Assembly (NCBI RefSeq): GCF_015704895.1
Contig: NZ_JADQWB010000015.1
Location: 60,440-124,439, forward strand
Direction of reading: 5' to 3'
DNA from: Agrobacterium leguminum
GTDB taxonomy: Bacteria; Pseudomonadota; Alphaproteobacteria; Rhizobiales; Rhizobiaceae
Length of the DNA stretch: 64,000 nt
A model generated the notes under the pieces. That model saw nothing but the letters and a program-made list of their open reading frames with translations. It was not told the DNA's origin and did not search any database. The translations under genes were made by a program, and so were the position numbers. Numbering within the stretch: the first letter of the stretch is position 1; every line of letters begins with the position of its first letter. This document shows positions 17,725-26,829 of the stretch, one piece after another.

Positions 17725-19116
17725 TCAGCGCAGGCGCTGCGGCATCGCATCCGCCGGTATCAGCGGCACATAGCTTTCGCCGTTCAACTGCTCGCGATGC
17801 TCGGCTTTCGCCGCGGCGATCATTGCCGGATCGAGCATGGCCTGCACGGCGGAGGCGGCCATGACCTTGCCGGCCTGCAACATCCCCTTGTGGGCGTAAC
17901 CGGAGGTTCCCTGCGCCACCATCTGCCAGGTGTGGGGCGGTGTGCCATAGGCCTCTGTCGCCACATAGACCTGACCGGTCGGCACCAGCCAGCTGACATC
18001 GCCGACATCGGTTGAACCATGCAGGAAGGTTGGCTCTTCCTGAAAACCGTTCAGGTCTTCCGAAAGGATCTTGCCGCGTCTGGCGATGCGGGTCTGCACT
18101 TCGGCCGAGAAGGTCTTCTGAATGGATCCGGCAAAGTCCTTCTCGCTGTTGGAAAAGGCGGCAACGCCGATCTTTTCGAATTCCCGATGCATCATCCGGG
18201 CGAGCGTCACATTCGGCACGAGATCGGCCGATGCCGCGTCGAAGGTGATCTGCAGCTCGGTTCCAGTCATCAGCGCCGCGCCGCGCGCGACATCCTTGAC
18301 GCGCTCGGTGATGTCGCGGACCTGATCCATTCTGGGCGCCCGAACCTTGTAGAGCACCTGCGCCTGCGACTGCACCACATTGGGCGCCCGTCCGCCCGTG
18401 TCGGTGATGGCATAGTGGATGCGGCCGTCCTGAATGATGTGCTCGCGCAGGTAGTTACAGCCAACATTGGTCAGTTCGACCGCATCGAGCGCCGAGCGTC
18501 CAAGATGCGGCTCGAACCCGGCATGGGCGCTGGTGCCGCGAAAGGTGAAATAGAGCTGGTTGGTGGCCAGCATGCGCGCATTGTAAGCGAGGTTTTCGTC
18601 CCATGGATGCCAGGTGAAGGCGACGTCCACATCGGCAAACAGGCCTTCGCGGGCCATATAGGCCTTGCCGCCGCCGCCTTCTTCGGCCGGGCAGCCGTAA
18701 TAGCGGATCGTGCCTTCAAGCTTCAGTTCGTCCTTGCAGGCCTTGAGCGCGAGGATTGCCGCAAGCGCGCCGGTGCCGAGAAGATTATGGCCGCAGCCAT
18801 GGCCGTTTCCACCCTCGGTGATCGGCGTGTGGCTGGCGACACCACTTTCCTGGCTAAGACCGGTCAGGGCATCGAACTCGCCGAGAATGGCCACGACGGG
18901 GTGGCCTTCGCCATAGCTGGCGACGAAGGCGGTTTCGATATTGCCGGCATTGCGGGTGACGGCGAAGCCCGCTTTTTCCAGCTCGTCCGCCAGCAGGGCC
19001 GCCGATTTTGTTTCCTCGTAACGGATTTCGGCGAAGGACCAGATGGCATCCGCCACGGATTTCAGATTATCCGCATGGGTGGCGACGGTGCGCTCGATGA
19101 TGTCGATATAAGTCAT
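17725..19116 (-). CDS. M20 family amidohydrolase, AbgB-like
   Basis: A 463-residue metallopeptidase of the M20D/AbgB group, which hydrolyses amide bonds in N-acyl or p-aminobenzoyl amino acids. The metal site appears as GHGCGHN (His106, His110), the catalytic glutamate pair as EEGGGG (145-146), a further ligand as TWHPWD, and a C-terminal His in LHGSTDVGDVSW. The HGCGHNLLGTG string and length match AbgB better than aminoacylases. It lies ten bases downstream of an MFS carrier gene on the same strand, so the carrier probably imports its substrate. Confidence 0.88.
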   Translation of the reverse strand: MTYIDIIERTVATHADNLKSVADAIWSFAEIRYEETKSAALLADELEKAGFAVTRNAGNIETAFVASYGEGHPVVAILGEFDALTGLSQESGVASHTPITEGGNGHGCGHNLLGTGALAAILALKACKDELKLEGTIRYYGCPAEEGGGGKAYMAREGLFADVDVAFTWHPWDENLAYNARMLATNQLYFTFRGTSAHAGFEPHLGRSALDAVELTNVGCNYLREHIIQDGRIHYAITDTGGRAPNVVQSQAQVLYKVRAPRMDQVRDITERVKDVARGAALMTGTELQITFDAASADLVPNVTLARMMHREFEKIGVAAFSNSEKDFAGSIQKTFSAEVQTRIARRGKILSEDLNGFQEEPTFLHGSTDVGDVSWLVPTGQVYVATEAYGTPPHTWQMVAQGTSGYAHKGMLQAGKVMAASAVQAMLDPAMIAAAKAEHREQLNGESYVPLIPADAMPQRLR

Positions 19117-19125
19117 GGTCTTCCT

Positions 19126-20364
19126 TCAGGCGGTCTGTTCGACGGTTTTGTTGTCGTGAATGGCAGGGAAGGTGGCAGCGATGGCGCAGACGATCACGGC
19201 GCAGCCGACGATCACCGCAAAGGCGATTCCGTAATTCTGTCCCGTGGCGGAAAGCACGGCGCCGATGAGCATGGGCGAGGCGAACGAGCCAAGCTGCGCC
19301 AGCGAATTGATGAGGCCGGTGGCCGTGCCGATCGAATTCTGCGGAAAGTGTTTCATGATGCTGACGAAGACGCTGATCGAGATGGCGTTGAGAAACACGT
19401 TCGAAACCGACAGATAGGCAAAGGCCAGCGGAATGGATTGCGCGTTCGCCATCAGATAGATGAAGATCGCCGACACGGCAGAGCCGATGCAGATGAGGTA
19501 TTTTTCCTTCTGGTGGAAAAAGCGGTCCAGCAGCCAGCCGCAGATGAGGAAGGAGACAAAACCAAGTGCTGGCGGGATCATGGAATACGCGCCCATTTCC
19601 ACCATGCTCATGCCCTTGACCTTCACCCAGTAGGAGGGCAGCCAGGATTGCAGGCCCCAGAAGACGATGTTGGTGAAGAAATAGACCGAGGCGATCTTCC
19701 AGGTCAGCGTATTTTTCAGCAATCCGGCGATGCGCTGCTTTTCCGAAACCCTGGGGCCGGCGTCTCGTGCCGCCAGCGTCTGCGAGCGCGGCTTCATAAC
19801 GGTGTAGAGCGCAATCGACAGAATGACGCCGACCGAACCCAGAACGAAGAACATGATGCGCCAGCTATAGAACGAAATCAGCGTGGTGATGACGATGGCG
19901 CCGAGCGCGAAGCCGACGGAGGCGCCCGATTGCAGCACCGATTTGGCGCGGGCCATCTGGGTTTTCTCGAAATTCTCGGTGATCGCGACCGATCCCCCGG
20001 CCGGGAAAATCGCTTCCCCCGAACCCGTGATCGCCCGCGCGGCGGCCAGTCCAACCGCACTGGTGACGACGCCGGAGGCGACCGTGCCGAACGACCAGAC
20101 GGCCACCGCCGAACTCAATACCCGGCGCGAACCGAAGCGATCGACAAGATAGCCGCCAACCAGTTGTGTCATCGAATAGGCGAGGAAAAAGGCGCTGATG
20201 ATCATGCCCTGATGATCGGTGCCAAGGCCGAATTCCTCGCTGATCGGAATGATCGCATAGTTGATTGCGGTCTTGTCCAGAAAGCCGACGACCCAGCAGA
20301 CGAACAGCATTCCAATGATAATATGGCGGCGTTTTATCGCAGAAAGCATTTTAGCGGTTCCCAT
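19126..20364 (-). CDS. MFS transporter, anion:cation symporter type
   Basis: A 412-residue carrier with twelve hydrophobic segments and a central loop near residue 200. The N-terminal FLDKTAINYAIIPISEEFGL and the loop GGYLVDRFGSRRVL are typical of the ACS group (organic anions such as hexuronates, phthalate or tartrate). An ATG at 20364 has no ribosome-binding site; an ATG at 20349 has GGGA upstream and may be the true start, five residues shorter. It is operonic with the AbgB-like hydrolase and divergent from the GAF/PucR regulator. Confidence 0.9.
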   Translation of the reverse strand: MGTAKMLSAIKRRHIIIGMLFVCWVVGFLDKTAINYAIIPISEEFGLGTDHQGMIISAFFLAYSMTQLVGGYLVDRFGSRRVLSSAVAVWSFGTVASGVVTSAVGLAAARAITGSGEAIFPAGGSVAITENFEKTQMARAKSVLQSGASVGFALGAIVITTLISFYSWRIMFFVLGSVGVILSIALYTVMKPRSQTLAARDAGPRVSEKQRIAGLLKNTLTWKIASVYFFTNIVFWGLQSWLPSYWVKVKGMSMVEMGAYSMIPPALGFVSFLICGWLLDRFFHQKEKYLICIGSAVSAIFIYLMANAQSIPLAFAYLSVSNVFLNAISISVFVSIMKHFPQNSIGTATGLINSLAQLGSFASPMLIGAVLSATGQNYGIAFAVIVGCAVIVCAIAATFPAIHDNKTVEQTA

Positions 20365-20441
20365 TATTTTTGATTTTTAAGTTTGTGTCACCGTCACGAA
20401 AAATTCATATGTTGAAAGCGCCATAAAAATCTGAAATTTAA

Positions 20442-20455
20442 TGTGCATTAGCACA
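20442..20455. promoter_or_regulatory. Palindrome TGTGC-ATTA-GCACA touching the regulator's ribosome-binding site
   Basis: A perfect 5-base inverted repeat with a 4-base centre overlaps the AGGAG of the downstream regulator gene. It lies in the 98-base divergent region shared with the MFS gene and could be an operator or an mRNA hairpin controlling translation. Function is inferred from position only. Confidence 0.35.
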
Positions 20456-20462
20456 GGAGTCT

Positions 20463-22394
20463 TTGCGCTTGAAAATCGATCTCCATGCGCATCCCATCCT
20501 GCGTGAAATGGTGCAATCGCAGGCCGTTCAGCTCAGAACCATCGATGCCGACGGCCCGGAATTGTCGGACGGAATCTCCCATATCGTTGAAATAAAAGAA
20601 GGAAATCGGCATCTTTCGGTCGATCATTCCTATTATACCGCCAAGCGGACGGAGTTTGAGATCCACGACGGTGACGGCGAGAAGGTCGTGGGCCGAATTC
20701 TTCAGGCTGTACACGAAGCGGTCATCGGCCTTCAGGCGAGAACCTTCGAAATGCTGGCTTCGGTGAATTCGGCGGTCATCAATTCGCTGGATGAAAAGGA
20801 GATCGTGCATAACGTCCTTCGCGAAGTGATGAACGTGCTGCCCCATTGCGATGCCGGGGTCTTTCGCCTGTTCGACGAGGAGAGCGGTTTTCTCATTCCG
20901 GTCTCGCATGAGGGATTGCCCGACGACTATACCCATTATCGCGTCCAACCGAACGAGTCCGTTTCGGGCGAAGTTTTCGCCACCGGTCGGCCGGCCATTC
21001 ACAATGGCCGGCAGAACATCATCGCCGCCCACCGCGTCATGCGTCCCGAAAGCCAGTCTTTCATGGAGCGGTCGGAGATTGCGAATGCCCTGCTCTGTGT
21101 CCCCGTCATGGCGGAGGGCAAACGTCTGGGCACATTGACGACGCTGTGTTTTTCCAGCGACGGCGCCTTTTCGGTCTTCGACAGGACTGTTCTGGAATCG
21201 CTGGCGACACAGATCGCGGTCGCCTATCAGCGCTCGCTCGCCTATCAGAACGCCGTCGCCACCTCGCGCCGGCTGGAGCAGATGCGCAGCGACCTTGCCC
21301 GCAAGAATGCCGAACTGGACCGTGCCGTCGCATTGCATGAGGCGCTGTTGCGCATCTTCGCGGCGGGCAGCGGCATGACGGAGCAGCTTCATGCCGTTGC
21401 CGGGCTTTTTCGTGTCGATTTCCGCTTCGAGAATGTACTTGGTCTCGACTATCGCTCCGCCGGCTGGACGGAAGACGGTGAAACGCTGCGGCAGACGGTG
21501 GAAGTCGCGGAGGCCCCGGTCGGCCAGTTTCATTTCAGGGCCTCGGGCGATGCCGGTTTCCATCAGGTGCTTTTCGGCACATTGGCGACATTCGTGGCGC
21601 TGGATTTCGTGCACGACATGTCGCGGATGGATGTGCTGAATGCCCGCAGGAAAGCGCATTTCGAGGCACTGGCCGCCGGCGTCGATCCCGATGGCCGTCG
21701 CAGCCATCAGGGCTTTCGGCTTGATCGTTACCATCAGGTGTTTGTGGCGCGGGGGCCGAGGCGCGATGTTTCGGCCAATCCGCAGCTATCCCTCTACAAG
21801 TCCCAATCCGATTTGCAGCAGGCAATGACGGCGTCGAATTCCCTCATTTTTCACGAGGACGAGCAGATCGTCATGCTGGTTTCCGCCTCCACCGCCGCAG
21901 CACTTGAGCGAAACCTGCGGGCGGTTGCCGAGATTGCCGGCAAAGAGGCCATCTGCATCGGCGCGAGCGAGATCTACGATGCGAACGAAGGCCATCTTGC
22001 CGCGCGCGATCTGGCTGCGCAGGCAAGCGAGGCTTTGCTGCGACGCGGCCAATCGGGGCTTTTGCGCCACCGCGACATGGGGGTGGAGCTATTGCTGGAG
22101 GGCAGGGCGCGGCAGGATATTCTTGAATTCACGCGGCAGATTCTCGCACCGCTGCTGCGCGATCCCAAACATCGCACCCTGCATGAAACGCTTTCGCGTT
22201 ACATTCAGGAGGGGAAGTCCGTCGCCCGCACGGCGCAGGCGCTGAATATTCATTCCAACACGCTTTATCAGCGGCTGCAACGCGTGGAGACGCTGACCGG
22301 CCGCAGGCTTGCCGATGCGGCCGATTTTACGCTGCTCAGCCTCGCCTGCCAGCTTCACGCCGATTATTCGGGTGAAACCGCAGCCGTCAGATGA
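20463..22394 (+). CDS. GAF domain regulator with PucR-type C-terminal helix-turn-helix
   Basis: A 643-residue transcription factor. A GAF domain spans about residues 105-260 (LDEKEIVHNVLREVMNVLPH through LATQIAVAY), followed by a short coiled coil (RRLEQMRSDLARKNAELDRAV). The C-terminus holds a PucR/CdaR-like HTH (ARTAQALNIHSNTLYQRLQRV, about 575-600). The start is a TTG: either 20463 or 20469, the latter with better spacing to AGGAG. It is divergent from the MFS and amidohydrolase genes and is their likely activator. Its 3' end overlaps the convergent ATPase gene by eight bases. Confidence 0.87.
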   Translation: MRLKIDLHAHPILREMVQSQAVQLRTIDADGPELSDGISHIVEIKEGNRHLSVDHSYYTAKRTEFEIHDGDGEKVVGRILQAVHEAVIGLQARTFEMLASVNSAVINSLDEKEIVHNVLREVMNVLPHCDAGVFRLFDEESGFLIPVSHEGLPDDYTHYRVQPNESVSGEVFATGRPAIHNGRQNIIAAHRVMRPESQSFMERSEIANALLCVPVMAEGKRLGTLTTLCFSSDGAFSVFDRTVLESLATQIAVAYQRSLAYQNAVATSRRLEQMRSDLARKNAELDRAVALHEALLRIFAAGSGMTEQLHAVAGLFRVDFRFENVLGLDYRSAGWTEDGETLRQTVEVAEAPVGQFHFRASGDAGFHQVLFGTLATFVALDFVHDMSRMDVLNARRKAHFEALAAGVDPDGRRSHQGFRLDRYHQVFVARGPRRDVSANPQLSLYKSQSDLQQAMTASNSLIFHEDEQIVMLVSASTAAALERNLRAVAEIAGKEAICIGASEIYDANEGHLAARDLAAQASEALLRRGQSGLLRHRDMGVELLLEGRARQDILEFTRQILAPLLRDPKHRTLHETLSRYIQEGKSVARTAQALNIHSNTLYQRLQRVETLTGRRLADAADFTLLSLACQLHADYSGETAAVR

Positions 22395-23118
22395 CGTGGG
22401 CATTGTGCAGGGCGGTCAGCACCTCGTTCTTGAGGTTTGCGAGCTGCGGAGACCGCCGGTCGCGCGGGCGCGGTGCGTCCACCTCTATCCGCTGCTGGAT
22501 ACGGCCGTCATGGGCGCCCATCATGTAAATCCGGTCGCCGAGATAGAGCGCTTCGTCGATATCGTGGGTGACCAGCAGGAAGGAGATGCCGCGCTGTTCG
22601 ACGAGCTTCAGCACCAGGTCCTGCAATTTCATCCGTGTGAAAGCATCCACCGCGCTGAAGGGTTCATCGAGCAGCAGAATGCGCGGCTCGGTATAGAGCG
22701 CCCTTGCGATCGCCACACGTTGCGCCATGCCGCCCGAAAGAGCCTTCGGCAGCGCCCCGCCATGGCCACTCAAACCGACATCGTCGATCAGCCTTTCCAC
22801 GCGCCCGACATCATATTTCCTGCCGGCCGCATAACCGATGTTTTCGGCAACCGTCAGCCAGGGCATCAGGCGGGGTTCCTGAAAGACGAATGCGATGGGC
22901 GGTGAGTTCGATGCCTGCTCCTCGTCCTGCTGAACCCTGACCGTGCCTGAAAAACGCCGGTCGAGGCCGGCGGCGATGCGCAGCAACGTGCTCTTGCCGC
23001 AGCCGCTGGGGCCGAGAAGAACCGCCGCCTCGCCATCGCCTAGCGTGAGCTGGATATCCTGAAGGACCACCGTATCGCCGAAAGCCTTTTCGCGCACATC
23101 GACATCGAGCAAACTCAT
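22387..23118 (-). CDS. ABC transporter ATP-binding protein, sulfonate/nitrate type (SsuB/TauB-like)
   Basis: A 243-residue ATPase of the SsuB/TauB/NrtD class. Walker A is [10 protein letters not shown]-loop VFQEPRLMPWLT (the PRLMPW string is typical of this class), signature LSGGMAQRVAIARA, Walker B ILLLDEPFSAVD and H-loop VTHDIDEA. The ATG at 23118 overlaps the permease stop by four bases. It is the last gene of a reverse-strand operon with a permease, binding protein and probably the monooxygenase upstream. Organosulfonate or sulfate-ester import is the likely role. Confidence 0.92.
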   Translation of the reverse strand: MSLLDVDVREKAFGDTVVLQDIQLTLGDGEAAVLLGPSGCGKSTLLRIAAGLDRRFSGTVRVQQDEEQASNSPPIAFVFQEPRLMPWLTVAENIGYAAGRKYDVGRVERLIDDVGLSGHGGALPKALSGGMAQRVAIARALYTEPRILLLDEPFSAVDAFTRMKLQDLVLKLVEQRGISFLLVTHDIDEALYLGDRIYMMGAHDGRIQQRIEVDAPRPRDRRSPQLANLKNEVLTALHNAHVI

Positions 23119-23984
23119 CGCAGGCGTCCTCCCTGCTGAAGCGGATAGGTGTCGCGCCAGCGCAGGCAGCGGTCTTCGACGATCTTGAAGAGGCTGTCGG
23201 AAATCTTGCCCAGCACCGCAAGGCAGATGATGGCGATCATGACGAGATCGGGCCGCGAAAGCTCCCGCCCGTCGGAGAGCATGTAGCCGATACCTTCCGA
23301 GGCGGCCAGAAGTTCGGCCGCGACGACGCTCAGCCAGGCGAGCGACAGCCCATAACGCAGGCCGGTGAAGAGATGTGGCAGGGAGGCGGGAATGAAAATT
23401 CGCCACACCAGCACGGGCAGCGGCTGGCGATACATCTCGCCCACCTCCACCAGCTTGCGATCGACATTTCGGATGCCGGAAAAGAGGTTGAGATAGACTG
23501 GGAAAAACGCGCTTTTGGCGATCAGCACGATTTTTGAGGTTTCGCCGATGCCGAACCAGATCATCAGCAGCGGCACCCATGCAAGGCTCGGGACTGCCCG
23601 CAGCGCCTGAAACGTCGACTCGAGATAACGTTCGGCGGCAATCACCAGACCGACGAGCGAACCGACGACGATGGCGAGCAGGGAACCGATGACGAAGCCG
23701 ACGAAGACGCGGGCGGTACTAGCCGCAACATTCGTCCACAGGGGACCTTCCGCAAGCCGCAGGAACGTGTCGTAAAGTTCGGAAGGCGGCGGCAGCACAT
23801 AGGGGCTGACCCAGCCGAGGCGAACGAAAAGCTCAAGCAGCAACAGCGATCCGACGGGCACGATTGCGCCGCGCAGGTCGAAACGGCCAAGGAAATTCCC
23901 CACCCTTTGCACAGGCGGCAATCGGGAAGGGAATTGTCCCGCAGTCTGTTTCACGCGCTGGAATTCGCGCGGATGGGAATTCAT
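23115..23984 (-). CDS. ABC transporter permease, SsuC/TauC-like
   Basis: A 289-residue membrane subunit. Membrane segments begin around residue 38 (IVPVGSLLLLELFVRLGWVSPYVLPPPSELYD region, where SPYVLPPPS is a hallmark of SsuC/TauC permeases). The cytoplasmic loop contains SGIRNVDRKLVEVGEMY. It overlaps both neighbours by four bases (ATGA), so binding protein, permease and ATPase are translationally coupled. Confidence 0.92.
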   Translation of the reverse strand: MNSHPREFQRVKQTAGQFPSRLPPVQRVGNFLGRFDLRGAIVPVGSLLLLELFVRLGWVSPYVLPPPSELYDTFLRLAEGPLWTNVAASTARVFVGFVIGSLLAIVVGSLVGLVIAAERYLESTFQALRAVPSLAWVPLLMIWFGIGETSKIVLIAKSAFFPVYLNLFSGIRNVDRKLVEVGEMYRQPLPVLVWRIFIPASLPHLFTGLRYGLSLAWLSVVAAELLAASEGIGYMLSDGRELSRPDLVMIAIICLAVLGKISDSLFKIVEDRCLRWRDTYPLQQGGRLR

Positions 23985-24976
23985 GCGCCAAGCGCCTTTT
24001 TCGCCGGTGCCGGATCGCTCAGCGAGGACAGGACATTGTCGACATTGACGCCGGGGCGCAGGACGTCGTCACCCAGAAGCGGCGTGACGATGCGGATCGA
24101 GTTCAGCAATTCCTCGCCCGGAACGGGATTGTTCCAGTCGCGCTTCTCGATTGTCAGCCGGGTGATCTTGGGATCGTTGCCGGTGACCTGCGTGACGAAA
24201 TCGATGAATTCGCTTTTGTTTTCACGAATCCATTTCTGCGTCTGCACCCAGACGCCGAGGAGTCTGTCGACCGCTTTCGGGTATTTGGCCAGAAACTCCT
24301 CGGAGACGCTGAAGACGCTGCCGTCGCGCCAGCTGCGCTCGTCGAAAATCGCCCGGTCGCCGGCAAGCTCGGCCTGGGACGTGTGCGGATCGATGCCGAC
24401 CCAGGCATCCACCTGACCCTGCTGAAGCGCGTTGAACCCTTCCGGATGTTGCAGGTTCACGACCTTGAGGTCGTCGATGGACAGCTTGTTCTGGTCAAGC
24501 GCGCGGACGAGGGTGAAATAGGGCGCGGTGCCTTTGGTGACCGCAATGGTCTTGCCCTTGAGATCGGCGACGGTTTTGATGGGTGAATCCGGGCGCACCT
24601 GAATGATTGACGAACCGCCCCAGCTCGCCACATAGATCACCTTCAGCGGCACGCCGTTGGCGCGGGCGAGAAAGGCGGAAAGTGCGGCCGAGCCGGCAAA
24701 ATCCGTCGAGCCGACCTTCAGGAATTCGAGCGAATTGTTGCTGCCGCGGGATTGTACCCAGGTGATCTTCGTGCCGACATCCTTGAAAGCCTCCTCGAGC
24801 CAGCCCTTGTTCTTTATCAGCAGCGTATGGGAGGAGTAAAATCCCCAGTCCAGCTTCAGCTCGGCAGGAAATTCCGGGGAACTCTGGGCCAGTGCCTTGC
24901 CCGTGGCAAGCGGCGCGGCAAGAGCGCCGGCAATGCCGAGTTTGAGGATCTGGCGGCGGGAATGTTCAGCCTTCAT
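23981..24976 (-). CDS. ABC transporter substrate-binding protein, aliphatic sulfonate type (SsuA-like)
   Basis: A 331-residue periplasmic protein. SRRQILKLGIAGALAAPLA is a twin-arginine-like signal, with cleavage probably after ALAQ. The mature part has the NMT1/SsuA layout: FYSSHTLLIKNKGWLEE, GSTDFAGSAALSAFLARANG, DLKGKTIAVTKGT and QQGQVDAWVGIDPH. It heads the permease and ATPase genes. The FMN-dependent monooxygenase encoded 153 bases upstream on the same strand supports an organosulfur ligand, which is inferred. An AT-rich stretch before the gene may carry its own promoter. Confidence 0.9.
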   Translation of the reverse strand: MKAEHSRRQILKLGIAGALAAPLATGKALAQSSPEFPAELKLDWGFYSSHTLLIKNKGWLEEAFKDVGTKITWVQSRGSNNSLEFLKVGSTDFAGSAALSAFLARANGVPLKVIYVASWGGSSIIQVRPDSPIKTVADLKGKTIAVTKGTAPYFTLVRALDQNKLSIDDLKVVNLQHPEGFNALQQGQVDAWVGIDPHTSQAELAGDRAIFDERSWRDGSVFSVSEEFLAKYPKAVDRLLGVWVQTQKWIRENKSEFIDFVTQVTGNDPKITRLTIEKRDWNNPVPGEELLNSIRIVTPLLGDDVLRPGVNVDNVLSSLSDPAPAKKALGA

Positions 24977-25129
24977 ATTAATTCACCTAATTTATGTATT
25001 TTGTGTATTTAAAGGGTATGGGCGGGTGTTTTTGAGGTCAATCCGCCCTTCTGGAACCTCATGCCAAACTTTGCGACCGGCGTGGAAAATCTCCCTACCG
25101 GGAGCGCAATCGGCGCGACGGCGCTTTAT

Positions 25130-26455
25130 TCAGCTGAAAAAACGATTGGCCGGTCGTTGCAGGCCGAGATGGTCGCGCAATGTCGGCCCCTCATAGTCCT
25201 TGCGGAACAGCCCGCGCTTTTGCAGTTCCGGCACCACCTGCGTCGTGAAGTCATCGAGGCCGGCAGGCAGGAAAGGGAAGGTGACGTTGAAACCATCCGA
25301 ACCCTCCTCGTGGAGCCATTGCTCCATCTCGTCAGCGATGGTCTTTGGCGTGCCGACGAAGGCAAGACCCGCATAACCGCCCAGCCGCTGGGCAAGCTGG
25401 CGCACCGTCAGGCCCTCGCTTCGGGCAAGCTCGATCACCCTTTCACGGCTGGATTTGCTAGCGTTCGTTTCCGGAATATCAGGCAGGGGGCCATCCGGAT
25501 CGAAGCCGGAAACATCGTGGCCGAGCGCAATCGAAAGCGAGGCGATTGCGCTGTCATAATGGACGAGACTGTCGAGCCGGGCGCGTTTGGCCTTGGCCTC
25601 TTCGACGCTGTCGCCGACGAGAACGAAAGCGCCCGGCAGGATGACAATTCCGTCGCGTGAACGGCCCGCCGCGACAGTCCTGTCCTTGACGTCCTTATAA
25701 AAAGCCTTGCCCGCCGCAAGCGTGGGTGTTGCGGCAAAAACCACCTCTGCCGTCTCGGCGGCAAGCTGGCGGCCCGGCTCGGAAGCTCCGGCCTGCACGA
25801 TGACGGGCCAACCCTGCACGGGGCGCGCGATGTTGAGCGGTCCGCGCACGGAAAACTCCGGTCCCTTGTGGTCCAGCACATGCATCTTGTCGGGATCGAA
25901 GAACAGCCCGCTATCGACATCCCGGATAAAGGCGTCATCCGAAAAAGAGTCCCAGAGACCGGTGACGACATCGTAAAATTCCCGCGCGCGGCCATAGCGC
26001 TCGGCATGATCCGGCTGTTCCTCGCGGCCGAAGTTCCGGGCGGCGTCTGGATTTGACGTGGTGACGATGTTCCAGCCGGCGCGACCGTTGCTGAGGTGAT
26101 CGAGCGAGGCGAAACGCCGGGCGACGTGATAGGGCTCGTCGAATGTGGTGGAGGCGGTGGCGACCAGCCCGATGCGGGAGGTGACGGCGGCGAGGGCCGA
26201 AAGCAGGGTGAAGGGCTCGAAGGAGGTGACGGTGTGGCTGCGGCGCAGCGCCTCGGTGGGCATGTTCAGCACCGCCAGATGATCTGCCATGAAGAATGCA
26301 TCGAACTTCGCGGCCTCGAGCTGCTGTGCAAAGCGCGCCAGATGGGCGAAATTGAAATTCGCATCCGGGAAGGCGCCCGGATAACGCCATGCACCCGTGT
26401 GGAGACTGACGGGCCGCATGAAGGCGCCGAGATGCAGTTTGCGATCATTTGCCAT
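25130..26455 (-). CDS. FMN-dependent monooxygenase, NtaA/SnaA/DszA family (LLM class)
   Basis: A 441-residue flavin-dependent oxygenase of the bacterial luciferase-like superfamily. Family features are LHLGAFMRPVSLHTGAWRYP at the start, FDAFFMADHLAVLN, TFDEPYHVARRFASLDHLS, AGWNIVTTSNPDAARNFG and the C-terminal GSDGFNVTFPFLPAGLDDF. Relatives oxidise nitrilotriacetate, dibenzothiophene sulfone or alkyl sulfur compounds using FMNH2 from a partner reductase; no reductase gene is nearby. Placement with an SsuABC-like importer favours sulfur scavenging. It is divergent from the flavin monooxygenase operon. Confidence 0.9.
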   Translation of the reverse strand: MANDRKLHLGAFMRPVSLHTGAWRYPGAFPDANFNFAHLARFAQQLEAAKFDAFFMADHLAVLNMPTEALRRSHTVTSFEPFTLLSALAAVTSRIGLVATASTTFDEPYHVARRFASLDHLSNGRAGWNIVTTSNPDAARNFGREEQPDHAERYGRAREFYDVVTGLWDSFSDDAFIRDVDSGLFFDPDKMHVLDHKGPEFSVRGPLNIARPVQGWPVIVQAGASEPGRQLAAETAEVVFAATPTLAAGKAFYKDVKDRTVAAGRSRDGIVILPGAFVLVGDSVEEAKAKRARLDSLVHYDSAIASLSIALGHDVSGFDPDGPLPDIPETNASKSSRERVIELARSEGLTVRQLAQRLGGYAGLAFVGTPKTIADEMEQWLHEEGSDGFNVTFPFLPAGLDDFTTQVVPELQKRGLFRKDYEGPTLRDHLGLQRPANRFFS

Positions 26456-26829
26456 TGGGCTTCACTTTCATCGATGTTTTGGCTTGCGCGGCGCGTTGCG
26501 GAAGGCTTCAGCCGAGGCAGGCCCTTGCTCGTCGCGACGATATCCCCGCCGGGGGATTGGCGCGGCAAAGACTATTCCGATTATGATTTCCGAACCGAAA
26601 GATTTTTGCTGAAATTCTGCATTTGGCGATGATCCCGTCACCCGCGCCGGTCTCGTTTCCATCCCGTCGAGCGCAAGAATCGGTGGGCCGAGCTTCACTC
26701 CCTGCCGCTCGCGCGAAAATTTGCCGAAAACTGCAAATGATTAGAAGATTTTTGCTTTCCGGATTTCCGCTTCTGTGTTTCTTATAATGCTTAAATAGAA
26801 TTTTTAACGCTCATTAATTCAGAAATAAC
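26456..26829. promoter_or_regulatory. Divergent intergenic region with AT-rich promoter
   Basis: The 374 bases between two divergent oxygenase genes hold no convincing gene. The right half is AT-rich; a perfect TATAAT lies at 26783-26788, 42 bases before the forward gene, with no obvious -35 box. Direct GCAAAT-like words recur at 26731-26756. Control by a sulfur or nitrogen regulator is possible but not readable. Confidence 0.35.

Noticed and set aside
18019..20373. Very long open frame (784 codons) on the forward strand across the amidohydrolase and MFS genes
   Set aside because: It is antisense to two clearly recognisable genes, has low-complexity composition rich in R/G/D/H, and no domain; typical high-GC shadow frame.
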